Source: Trochalopteron elliotii (taxonomy: Eukaryota; Chordata; Aves; Passeriformes; Leiothrichidae). Taken from it: a stretch of 64,000 nucleotides of DNA. Every line of letters starts with the position of its first letter. Position 1 is the stretch's first letter. Under the pieces are notes generated by a model. It did no database searches, had not been told where the DNA came from, and saw only the letters and a list, made by a program, of their open reading frames with translations. Where the stretch lies: positions 1,576,312 to 1,640,311 of the forward strand of contig JANPWX010000246.1 in the NCBI GenBank assembly GCA_024734555.1, written 5' to 3'. A program made the position numbers and the translations under genes. This document shows positions 14,772 to 26,969 of this stretch, piece by piece.

Positions 14772-14815
14772 GTTTTATATTTAGTATGCAGTAGAATGCA
14801 TACTAAATATAAAAC
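14772..14815. repeat. Perfect inverted repeat, 19-bp arms with 6-nt loop
   Basis: Left arm GTTTTATATTTAGTATGCA (14772-14790), loop GTAGAA, right arm an exact reverse complement (14797-14815). It could form a cruciform or an RNA hairpin. It may be the remnant of a small palindromic element. No tail or target duplication was identified. Confidence 0.95.
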
Positions 14816-17800
14816 ATATCAAGAAAACCAGATAATTTTCTACAGTGGAAAGCATTATCAGTTCCTCTCCACACTCCATTTAGCAGTCACCTGTTCTTAG
14901 GATCTGTCTTTTAGAGCTCCAGTTTCAGCAGGGCCCCAGTACCTCTCTCTGGATTTACAGCTCTGAATGGCATCCCAAAGCAAGCCAGTGGGAGCCACAG
15001 GTACTTGGGAACTTGCTCATCACTTTTCAGAATGGGAATCACTAAAGAGTTCCCAGGGAAGCACTCTGACAGAGTGAAGTACGGTCACTATGCACTGCCA
15101 ACAGTGATACATGGTATATGCCATTGAAATCAGTCTGGGTTTGATCCTTTGGGTTTTGTGGCAGCTGGATTATGAATTTATGCCACATTCTTGCTCTTTA
15201 CCATAGGAATTGTTTATTACAGTCAAAGGAAAAGAGAAATATTTTGTGGGAAAACGGTGATTTAAATGCCTAAGGGATCAACCTCCCATTGATGTCCATG
15301 GACAAGCCAGTGACTCTGAATGGTCCCTTTTGGACCAAATTCTCATCAACTTAGTTTAATCAATTTACTGCTTTTAAATGGATGGGCAGACAGGATGGGC
15401 AGTCAGGAGGATACTTGTTCATGCTCGGATCAGACATTCCAAATGAAAGCCTCTCTAAATTAGCTTAAATTGAGCAGCAGCATTATAAAGTAAAAGATTA
15501 ATGGCTTTAGATTGGTAACATTTTTGAATAAATGAAAATCTCCAAGCTACTATTTGTTTTACCTGAAACTAACATACATGCCATTAGAAAAACAACAACA
15601 AAAAATAAATAAGTTGACAGCTGCTCTGTGTAATTATCACTGATAATTACTTTCCTTGCCTTTTCATGAAGATTTAGCACAACCATCACAACCAAGTTTC
15701 TCAATTTAAAGATGAATGGGCCTGAAGATGCCAAATCCTTAATCCCTACAAGTGAGGAAGTGTCCATATTTACTGACAGCAATTCTTCTGGGTAACTACA
15801 CTGTGTTAACAGGTTCTCAAGAGAATCCTTTTTTCCTAGATCAGGAGTCAGTGATCAGCATTAAAATATTACTTATGGTCTTGTCCACAACAGGAGAAAG
15901 GAAAAAATAAAGAATTCTAAATTGGGAACTTTAAAAGCTCTTCTGAGGCATATTTCATTACCATACATTCTGAAAAATTCTCTGCTCAAGTTTTACTTGA
16001 ACTTCAGGGGATTACAGATAAATCATGAGGAGAACACAAATGTTGCTTTAGCTTTCTCAAAGAATGAAAGCATAAATGAAAAGTTCTGTTAGTGGGGGGA
16101 GGAGAGGAAGGGAAAGAGATGACTAAGCCCTGCAGTTCTGGCACATTAAGGGGAGGGAAGGACTGTCCTGAAGCAGGAAAACAATAACCTAAAAAATAAA
16201 AAGAAAAGAAAAGTTATTAAAGCACTCAGAAGAATTCCTTTTTTTTAATCTGACTTCTAATTCAGTTCATAATCAGATTTTTTCCCAATGAATTCTGATT
16301 TTCAAGAACTGTGGTTTTAATAACCGTATTATTTCAGTGGGTTCTTTTCTAATTCCAAAAAGAGTTTGAGGGCATATATTGGGCAGAATGTCACCAAAAA
16401 GGACTTCAGTAGTTTCAGCTCTTACTCAAGGCCTGGGCATGGCAGCCTTTAAAATGAAATATACACTACTGTGCCTTCTTGCAGTAATTTCAGCAATGAT
16501 CAATGCCTTTGAAAACAAAGATTCAGCTGCTAGCATGACAAGAGTTAGTTAGGAAACCACACAGGGCACCCTGACAGCAACTAATTTACAAAAAATTGGA
16601 TGAAGTGCAAAGAATAAACAGACCTTTTTTTCCTCAGGACACTTTTTCTAATTAAAAGTAAACAAACTTCCATTTCATAAAGCATACTGATTTCTTTAAT
16701 AGCTATACTTATTATCAGGCTCATTTCATGCATGCAATAGAAATTTCTGTAGAAAGGAGTTCAGATGTCATCTCCACAGAAACCAATTCCATAATGAGCT
16801 GATGAGTTCCAGGAAGATACCATTGCTTTTCCTTCCCCTTGCCACGTGCTTTGGATCATGCTCATATTGAATTATAAAAAATCCCAACCGTGACAATTAT
16901 TGGGGAAAATTTTCATATTATTTGATTAACTACTAGAATGGAGAACAGTCCTGTTCACAGCTTTCTGCTAATCAGGCGGTACAGTGTGAGGAAGAATGAA
17001 CTATTTTAAAGTGTTCTAGAGTGAAACATTATTTTCTACTTAGATCATGACTTGAATTGATGGTATTACGTTAGTGCTTTGGCTGACAGTCTTTGATAGC
17101 CAGTTCCTCAAGATTTAAGAGAGGCTCTTGAAGTTGTTGTGAAAGTGCTTGTGATGGCTTCTCCTGGAAGATTGTATTGAATTGTGAAGTTTTAGCAAAA
17201 AACCGAGTCTGTTATGCAGCATCATGGTTTAACCCCAACTGGGATTAACTCTAATCTGGCCATAACCAGCATATGCACAGGGTTTGCATTTTTTTTCTGA
17301 AAAATTCAAACTAAGTCTTTCAGCAAATGGAGTATTTTCTATCTTCTCTATATGTGGAAGATTTTAATTTAAAAAGTGATCATTTTCACTCTATTTAAAA
17401 TTATGCCCTACATTGGTCTATCTCATCCTGAGATAGGTTGTTATTACTATTTCAATCACCTCTTCAAACAGTTTTCTCCACAGCTATCACAAACAGCATT
17501 GGTCCACGTCTGCTTTGCTCAGAGAACTCTGTTCTCTTCCATTCTTTGATCCCTTCAACCTATGACTCACCCCATTCATTGATCTAATTTTTATCTAACT
17601 GTATTCAAAACCTGGCAGTTGGTAATTCCAGCACATGACAGGGCCTCTGATGGTCAATCAGCTGCATGCAGAAGTCCTGTGCTTCTGAACAGGCATGATA
17701 CAAGATCCTGATGTTTTGGTGTCTTTAAGATGAGGCACACTGTTTAATTTATGTTTCATTTATGTCCTAGCACATTATACTAACTGTAATTAATCCTGTT

Positions 17801-20800
17801 TCCAGGGGGCAAGTTCCTTGCCAAAGTTCTCAGGGTGAATTACCAAAACCCAAAGTCAAAATAACCTTTCTCAGTGCACATTCCCATACACACTGTGTGA
17901 GAAGCTGGACCACATTTTTACCTGGCAGTCACCACAGAACCATGATGGGTGTTCAGTGTTCTGTGTCTAATTTGCAATACATCAAATATTTCCCTGAGAC
18001 CATGAAAGCCATCAGAGTGCAGCCAAGAGAAGTATCTGCTTTCACTTGCCTTCAGCCTGTTTTCTATCCAGTGAGAGTCCTATCATCAGTCTACGAGAAA
18101 GATAAGTAACAATATTGTTGAAAGTTTCTAATCCAGGAGGTACAAAGTGCTTTAAAATAACCAAGTCTCCCATTGCTGCTTACTGTAAAGATTTGAAAAA
18201 TTCTGTGCTACCTCTATATTTAGTAAGTAATGACAGGACAAGACTTCAATGTCCTTCAGTCCTCAGCTGCTCAGGTGTTTTTATAATGCTATAGCACCTT
18301 CAGAGTAGTACTGAAGGGAAGAAAACAGAGCAGTAAAATTAGTGACATTTCCCCCCCTCTACACATTTTAATCCTTTATCTGTAAATCAAATAAGACTTC
18401 TCCCATCTTCTGATTCGTTTGACCATTTCATCTTATATAACTGCTTCTGATGCTCATTTTTCCACTTGACAATGTAACACATTCAGAAATAAATATTAAT
18501 GCCCTTGAACTTACCATGGCTGTATAATAGAAAAAAAGAAAAAAGGTCCAAGACATACACTAGTAGAAAATTAACATAAGGTCACAATTTTGCTCCCATA
18601 CCAAAATTTTAGAGATAATAAGGTCTCCTTATGCATAAAATCAAATTAAAACTGCACTAAAAAGTGAGGCTAAATTGTTTTAAGCTTTCTTTTAAAAAAC
18701 ATATAAATGCTATAAGCTATTGTTACATAATGATTAGAAATTCTTTTCCAGTAAATTTTCACTTGTAAGTTACACTTACATTTGTGCCTTAAGTGTACAT
18801 ATACATCATGATCACTAATTGGTACAGATACTGCTGCTTCACTTTGTTTTGGAGTTGGGGTCATAAAAGTTCAAGCAAAGCAACCTAGAGGCTCAGCTGC
18901 ATGCCATGTAGGTAGTGCTTCCCTTATTTCATCACCGTCTTGTGAAAATGGAGGTTGTTCCTGCAGTGTTAAATCAGTTAAGAGACAGGACAACGTTTTA
19001 TACTTCAGGACTTTCTTTTAACAGTCTTCTGTGTCCCTATTAGTCCTCCCCACTGAATCATTCCTGCACATCTTGAAAGCAAGGCCCCTAAAAGAACACT
19101 GTGGTATTTCCAATGACTCAGCTCTTTTCTCTTGTGCACCTATTTTGACCTTATTAACATTCTGGTCAGAATCCCTTTCCTTCTCACACAAAAAAGATAA
19201 GGTGAATGGAACCTGAAAGTACATGAATGTGTAACACCCATTCCTTCTTCTGGTGTCCTGTCCAGACACTGCTAGTCAGAGTAGATTTGAAACAGTTTAA
19301 TTGGTATGGAAATGCTGTCCTGCCAAACTAAGCAGCCGACTCAGAAACCATATCTCATTAATACTATTTAGTATAGTATGAATAGAGATCCTTCAAGAAC
19401 AGGAATACGTCAGAGACTTCCTAACAATATGTCCACTCCTGCTGTCAGCAATTTAGTCCGAATTCTTGGAGAAGGAAGAATTGATACTACCCTATACCTC
19501 TTTTCTATATACTGACTAAGTCATCTATATAATGACTGAGAAGTAATATTTTCTACAGTTGCCATAAAAATAGTATATAAAACATAATTGTAAGAAATAG
19601 AAATCTAAGTTTAGAGATTTCTTATTCATATTTCAAATTAACTGTCGATTAACCTGAAATGTGTATTTATATTCACATATATGAATTGGCAGTCTTAGAA
19701 ATATAAATCATAAATAAATTCATAAGACTAATAGTCAGAGCCCGTCTTACCAAAAGGATTCTAGAGCAGTTAACTTTTTCAAAAAGACCAGCTGCCACTA
19801 CAGCTTGCAAATTCCTCTAACTTTGCAGATGCCATAAGACTTACAATAGTTACTGAAAAATGGATACATAAAATAATAAAGAATCCACCATGTTTTCAAA
19901 GGGATCCAGGCTATATCCTCACCAAAGTAAGTTCCCATGACAGAATGTAGTCTTTCACTGGTGAGTACAAATTAACAACAGCTTTCATACATTTTTAAAC
20001 TATGTCATGTGCAAAAGTAAATTGATTGTCTGCAGGGATATAATGTACTGCAGATGCTTAGTGATACTGTGACAGAAATTTGTCTTGACCATTTAAATAG
20101 ACTAAATATGAACAAAACCCCACATTGTACTGGCATTCACATGGGATCAAGATGCTGGTCAGGGTGTAGTTTAAACATTGTGCTCTCACGATAACTTCCT
20201 GGAACAGATTATTCTACATCTCAAAGAGAAAGGCTTTTCAAGGAACATTTAGATCCTTTACCCCCTGTATAATAAGAGAGTGGTTGATAAATTTTCTTGT
20301 CCAGTTTATGAAGTACATCTGGTATCACTGGCAGAACACTCCTGAAGGAATGAAGAAACTTTATGTACTTTTTATCTGATTCACAGAGAATCAATTAGTA
20401 AAACTGTAAGTTATATCTCAATCATGTGTTTTTTAAAAAGAAAGAGCATTTCTCCAGTGTGATGTACTTTTCCCCAGTTCAAAAGAATCTGATAATGGCA
20501 GCTTATCTTTGGCAGTTTTTAATTGATGGAAAGGTTAAATATATCTAATTGAACTAGATCTCTTTAAGCCAATTCACACACACATGTTGTTCCCTGCTGA
20601 CTTGATCCTCTATGCCATTATCCTTGCCTACAAAAAGCAGGAATTGTTGTTTGACACTTATTGGTCACTCTCAATTTTTATGCCATGTCCTAAACCCTTG
20701 GTCTCAGGATGCTGAGAAATTTTGAAGTGCATCTTTCCAATTTTGGGGGTTTTATTGATTAACAGCATACTTTAATTCTGGCTGGTGCTATCTTCAAAGA

Positions 20801-22215
20801 AAGGACAGCTTGTCTTGGAAGGGTTAAAATGAAGTTACTACCCTTACTACTTTTAAATCCTTTGCCTCTGCTTAGGAAGATGTGGGGTAGTCTTTGAAAG
20901 GCTATTGTTAGACAGTATTGCAGGGAAAACACTAGAATAGAAAAAAATAAAGAAGAAGAAACATTTTAAAATGTTACTCTTCTTCCTGGAAAATACTCTT
21001 CAGTAAGGGAATCAAAAATATTTCTTTTTTTAGCACCAGTACAGCATAACATGAGGTAAAAAACCCTGGTATCAGTAGTTAATACTTTGCTTTATCTGTA
21101 AGAGGTGAAAAAGGGAGTGAAAAAGAAAAACTGTGTTGCTTTAACAAAACTGAGCTATGCCTCCAAGTTAGCAGCTGCATAACAGCAGAAAGAAGAGATT
21201 AGAAGAGAAGAACAAGGCAGAAGAACTAGAAAAATGCCAGAAAAAGTCAAGAAAAGGAAGACTGGACAGAAAAAGTTTCATCCAGGAAAAGATACTGTAT
21301 ATGAAACATAGAGCTCACTGAGCTCACTGAAGGACAGTGATTGACAATGTATTGGTCTTTCTAATCCTGTCCTAAAACATACTGAAGACACAAGACCACT
21401 GAAGGTGTTTTACTTACATGGGACAAGACAGACCCTCCACTTGTTAAGAAACACAAGAACAGCTATGATCCACAGTTTACAAATATGCATTCATCCTACA
21501 CATTGCCTTTTTGTATGCTACTTTACTTTTTCAGTCTGCTGTGCTGTTATACCTCAAATCTACAGTTTTATTACTCTGGAAGTACATTTCACTGAAAAAT
21601 GCCATTCAACTGCATATCCCCTTTATTAATGAATATTACTAACAAAATCAAAACAGATACTATAGTGTGCAATTATTTCCTACCCAATACCCAGTAGTAA
21701 CCACTCAAAACCTAAAATCCACTTTACAAATAAAGGACAGTGTTTTCTTGGTCACAACCCCAAGGCCCAAGAGGACAGCTGAAGAACCAGCATTGCAGCC
21801 TATTGGGAGCATTCTGACAGACTCTCTAGATCTGGTCCCCATCCATCACCTCTGTGTAAACATCTCTCTGATGTGCAGGCACTACAAAGGTCTACCACAT
21901 GAAATGAGTATCATTCTGTAATCTGGATACAAGTAACATCTTTCAGCATACAAACACCAATAATTTTTGTGAAACAGGGAAGCATGAGCCAAGGTGGGTC
22001 TTTCAGAACAAAATCTGGAATTATAGCACCACTAATATCTGTTTCAGGCAAGAGTTTCATTGTTCAGTGCTTGGAGAAGACTGAAATTTCAAAATGCAAT
22101 GCTACAAGGGAACTTCTCAGATATTAATGTTAATGGATCAATCATACCTAATCAACTGGTACTTGCAGTGTCTTTTGCCCAGTGGTTAGAGGGCAAGTAC
22201 TAGCTATATATGACT
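14816..22215. other. Intron, nothing recognised
   Basis: No repeat family, RNA gene or exon seen. A CR1-tail-like phrase near 20550-20580 is too weak to call. Confidence 0.6.
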
Positions 22216-23665
22216 CACAGAATCACAGAATGAACAAAGTTGGAAGGTATGGGTCATTTGATCCAACCTTCCTGCTCAAACAGGGTCATTCAGGACTGTG
22301 TCCAGATGGCTCTTGAGTATCTCCAGTGAGGAAGACTCCACAACCTCTCTGGGTAATTTGTTCCAGTGTCCAGTCACCTGCATCACAAAGTTGTGAAACT
22401 TCCTCAGGTGGAACTCCTCTGCACCAGTTTCTGCCCATTGCTTCTTGTCCTATTGCTTGGCACCACTGAGAAGAGCCTGGTCCATCCTCTTGACACACCC
22501 CCTTCAGATACTTACAGATATTGATGAGGTCCCCTCTCAGTCTTCTCTTCTTGAGGCTGAACAGATCCAGCTCCCTCAGCCTTTCCTCAGAGGTGAAGTG
22601 TTCCAGTCCCCTCATAATCTTTGTTGCCCTTTGCTGGACCCATGCCAGGAACTCCCTGTCTCTCTTGTACCAAGGAGCCCAGAAGGGGGCACAGCTCTCC
22701 AAGGCCTCACCAGGGCTGACTAGAGGGGTAGGATCATCTCCCTCAACCTGCTGGCAGTGCTGAAGGGCTGCTCAGCACTCTGGAGTATCAGCCACTCCTC
22801 CCAGCTTTGTGTCATCAGTGAACTTGCTGAGGAAGCATCTGCCCCCTCATCCAAGTCATTGAGGAATAAGTTAAACAATGCTGGGCTCAGTATTGAACCT
22901 TGAGGGACACCACTAGTGACAGGCCTCCCACTAGACCCTGTGCCATAACCCTCCTGGGATCTGCCAGTTCAGCCAGTTCTCAATCCACCCTGCTGTCTAC
23001 TCATCCAGACCACACTTCCCAAGTTTGCCTATGAGGACTTTGTGAGGGACAGTGCCAAAATACTTCCTGAAGTCAAGGTAGGCAATATCCACTGCTCTCC
23101 ATTCATTCATGCAGGTAGTTGTTTCATTTTAGAAGGCAATCAAGTTGATCAAGCATGATTTACCTTTAGTGAATTCACACTGACTACTCCTGATAACATT
23201 TCTGTCATCCATGTGGATGGACAAAGATGGCCTCCAGAATGAGGTGCTCCATCATCTTTCCAGGGATTGAGGCAAGGCTGACTGGCCAGTAGGTATCTGT
23301 GCCCTTCTGACCCTTTTTGAAAATCAGGATTCCCTTCCAGCCTGTAGCAGACACACTCCATAATGTCACCTTTACTAGTCTACCCTTTCATCCTGACCCA
23401 CAAGCTCTTGACTTGCTCATCATCCACCCAGAGAGCCCAATACATTCCAAGTGTTGCCTTACACAGAGGGCAACTCCACCACTGCACCTTCCTTGTCTCT
23501 GTCTCCCAAATAGCGAGAAGCCCTGCATGACAACCTTGCACTCATGCGAACTAATCCACCATGTCTCCATAATCACAACAAGGTCAAAGCCCTGTGACTG
23601 CCTGTAGATCTGTAGCTCATCCTGTTTGTTCCCCATAGTTCATGTATTGGTGTAGAAGCACTTAT
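22216..23665 (-). mobile_element. CR1 LINE, 5'-truncated and internally deleted, minus strand
   Basis: Seen: the low-coordinate end carries the CR1 3' terminus (tandem ATTCTGTG-type octamers in antisense at 22216-22232). Above it, minus-strand frames encode, in order from the 3' side, the C-terminal part of the CR1 ORF2 reverse transcriptase (22286-22702, with [24 protein letters not shown]), then RT palm sequence, then RT fingers (FQKG, near 23320). The top part, 23388-23636, encodes the start of the AP-type endonuclease (MGNKQDELQ, METWW). The conserved F-A-D-D box reads FTDDT at 22808-22822. Sequence between the endonuclease and the fingers is missing (junction near 23340), and so is a block between the palm and C-terminal part (junction near 22745). 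Several stops and frameshifts make it non-coding today. It lies in the same orientation as ANKS1B. The exact 5' edge is uncertain by about 20 bp. Confidence 0.95.
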
Positions 23666-26600
23666 TATATAAGTATTTGATGGTCTCAGGATCCCAGCAG
23701 GGGTGCAGGTTGCGAAATGATGCACTACAGTACTGTCTTGTGGTTATGTCTTTGGCTGCTTATGCTTGCTTGACTTTGGAATTTAGGGACTAAATTCTGC
23801 AATTAATCTTTTTTATGCCAAGTTTTATGGCCAGTGCAGGCATATATTGACTTATCAGAGTATATATCTTATTAAAACACCTTCAGTGGTAGATTTACCA
23901 ACATTAAAATGGCTGATTATAGGCTTATACAACTGGGAAAGAAGTAGCTTTCCAGATGGCAGGGGTGAAACATTTTTTAAGAGATATAAAGTGTACTCTG
24001 ATTACAGCTCAAACTGCCACTTCATTTAGGTCATCACATCTATGTTCTGTGTTCAGCCTGCTGTGTTCTGGAGTGCCAAAAACATAGACTTGTCCCACCA
24101 GCTGAAGCCACCGCAGAAGAATATCCTGTAGAAGTAATGCCTGATCCCACCTCCTTTTCTTCCTGATGCATGAAGGTACTAATGATCTTCCATGCTTCCC
24201 ATAGTCATCAGTCATCATGACTGCTCATCTATTCAGGGCAATCTATTCATGTGAATCACACTGTTAATCACCGATATTTCCACCTGCTCTTTAGCATAAT
24301 GTTGAGATAATGTTTTGAAACCTGTTTTCAAATAATTTGAAAATATTGCTAGCTGGGGGCAAAAGAATGAAGGAATTGGTGGAGTTTGATTGTAACTTCA
24401 GGAATTTTGTTCTGTAGATATCTCAACAATAACTGTGAAAAGATTCCTTAATCTGTCAATATCTCTTCAGAATATTATGTAATTCTTCTTAAAGGCATTC
24501 CTCAGGAGACATCAGCTTCCTAACATCCCAATTTCTAATGAAAGGTAGAGAAATGCCTGCAAAAGCTGAAACTCGGCAAAATTTTAAAAAAGTAATCTAG
24601 CTGGACATTCCTTAAATAATCTTTTGCTGATCTTAACTGTGAGTTTATATAAATGTAAAATTGTTTTTTATAACAGGAAACTTGATCTGTCTTATATAAT
24701 GGAAAAAGTACTGTCCCATACTGGGACTTATCACCAGATATCCACTTATGACTACCACCTTATTAATAGCTCAAAAAACACGTAAACAAGACTTTTGTGA
24801 CCAGAAAAGATATCCTTTTCTTAATAATTTTTGGGCATCACACAGTAAGCGGAAAGTGAAAAACCTACCTTTAATAATTAAAATAAGTTGAATGTATTTT
24901 GCCCAATCCCCTACAAAACTGGAAAAAAAGATGATCCAGCTATCTAGGCATACAGTATCTGCCAGTATAGCTTAGAGAAAAAAAGAAGAGATTTTAAAAT
25001 AACAATCTCCCTGGGGTGCAAATAGCAATTAATAATATAGTAATCTTGAGATTTCTCCCTTTTGATCCTATTCATTATCCATTGTCATATGAATTGCTCT
25101 TTTTAATTTTCCCAACACGAAGTATCATTCAGCTTATTATAATATTTTCTTTTTTGTTCATTGTGTTCACATTTAACTCAGGTTTCTCTTAACTGCTTTC
25201 AACTGTCTATGTATTTCATGAAACTGTTTTTGGTCATTTTGTTCATTCTTTCAAGTTTCCATTCTCCCACTGGAGAAGTGTATCAGTTCTCATTGCAAAC
25301 TTCCCCACAGCCCTGCTAGCTCTTCAAACCATTTTGCAAACATCAGCTCCACAGACATGCAAAATGGTTTGCCTTTGAGTACACATAGTCTTTACCCAAC
25401 ACCACTGACAATTTGTAACAAACATAGAAGCTAGAATGGCAGCCATGAAATACATTTCACGTAGTCCACTCCAGAGTCATCAAACAGCAGTATTAACAAC
25501 TTGGTATTAACAGCTTGTGTCAGCTTTGAAGGATTTCAGATCCAAAAAGAAAGAGCAGGCTCTGTATGATGCTCCGAATTCCTCATCTTATTTAGCTGCA
25601 GAAAATGTGTGTATGCATGACTCAAAGGAGTTCACTCTTTCTTGCTATTCAAAAACCCAATATTCTCACTAGAAATGCTATCACCATATATTCCCACACT
25701 ACACAACTGACAATGCTGAGGTTTAAGCAGACGCAATACTAAACAGTACCAGAATTATTAGGCATGTATTAGTCACGACAGCATAACATGAAGCTTGTTC
25801 TTGGTTCTGTACAGTACACCCTGATGCAACGACGTACATCTGCTTTTGTCCCCTTGATCGCTTAATATACCAAAACTGGGGACACGGCACCTGATAGTTT
25901 TCTTACAGAGTGGATGTACAATCCCTGAAAGATATCCTTCTGCACAGCCTGCAGTATCCCTCCTTCTCCCTCACAACTGCTGGAACAGACCATAGCTTCC
26001 CCATAATCTTAGTCCACTGAGATCAGACTGGTTGGACAGTAGGAGTGAGAGAGAGAAAAACATCCTCCCTATAGCCCTTGAATCCTTGGTGACTCTCTGT
26101 CCAAAGATTTAAAAGAACTGTGATAACTTAAGGCTACCATGATCCATTCCTGTTACCAGCTTTATCAAGACAGCATCAAATTATACAGTTCATTACTAAT
26201 CCGCTGATGTTCCAATGATGTTCTTCTAAGATACTGATGCTTATCTACTGAGCTGTGCTCCATGACACATTTTCCACAATTATATATCATATCAGAATAT
26301 CTTGCTACAAGTCCTAAGCATTAAAAAGGGAATAATACTCTAACATTAAGTGACACTCTTTTACAAGAAGTAACAGAGTCAATGCCTGAACAATGGAATA
26401 GATGGAGGTTTTACTAAGGATTTTTGTTGGATTTCATGTTGATTCCTACTGCCACTTTTCCTCTCTCTTTTGAAATATTTATTGCTTATCTTTATATCTA
26501 TTTTTACTTTCCACTCTTATTCCTCAGATGTTCAGTGTCCCACTGTTCTTACAGGTTCTAGAACAACAGCAAAAATAAAGCTATCTGGGCTATGTTTGTG

Positions 26601-26855
26601 TTAACAGCACTTTCCCTTTAGACAGCAATAAAGGAAGGCTCTCATCAGTCACAACAACGTTACCATGCAATCAAGTGCACCTTTGAAAGTCTGAGGTGGC
26701 TTATCTCACTCAAGAGAAAAAACCTGTATGCCCCACTGTATACTCGGCAGTATTTATTCTCATTTCCCTTCTTCTCAGTTGTTTGGGTGTGGGTTGGTTT
26801 TTGGGTTTTTTTTCCAGTGAAATTCTACATCCCTGAAAGAAAGACTTCTCCCATT
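23666..26855. other. Intron with one inverted repeat
   Basis: Contains the 25325-25371 inverted repeat. A 69-codon minus-strand frame at 24009-24218 resembles nothing I know. Confidence 0.6.
25325..25371. repeat. Perfect inverted repeat, 14-bp arms with 19-nt spacer
   Basis: Left arm CAAACCATTTTGCA (25325-25338) and right arm TGCAAAATGGTTTG (25358-25371) are exact reverse complements, separated by 19 nt. Confidence 0.93.
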
Positions 26856-26969
26856 AAAACAAACAAACAAACAAACAAACAAACAAACAAACAAACAAAC
26901 AAACAAACAAANNNNNNNNNNAAACAAACAAACAAACAAACAAACAAACAAACAAACAAACAAACAAAA
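26856..26969. repeat. (AAAC)n microsatellite interrupted by an assembly gap
   Basis: Perfect AAAC tetranucleotide units run from 26856 to 26911 and from 26922 to 26969, with 10 N between them. The true array length is therefore unknown. Frames crossing it are artefacts. Confidence 0.97.
26912..26921. other. Assembly gap of 10 N
   Basis: Ten N bases inside the AAAC array, probably a nominal gap of unresolved length. Confidence 0.98.

Noticed and set aside
20550..20580. Phrase resembling the CR1 3' UTR (GAACTAGATCTCTTTAAG)
   Set aside because: Match too short, no octamer terminus and no flanking CR1 sequence.
22445..22763. Plus-strand frames of 80-92 codons
   Set aside because: They are antisense shadows of the minus-strand CR1 reverse-transcriptase tail.
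24009..24218. 69-codon minus-strand frame with a basic patch
   Set aside because: No recognisable family, no splice signals and no supporting context.
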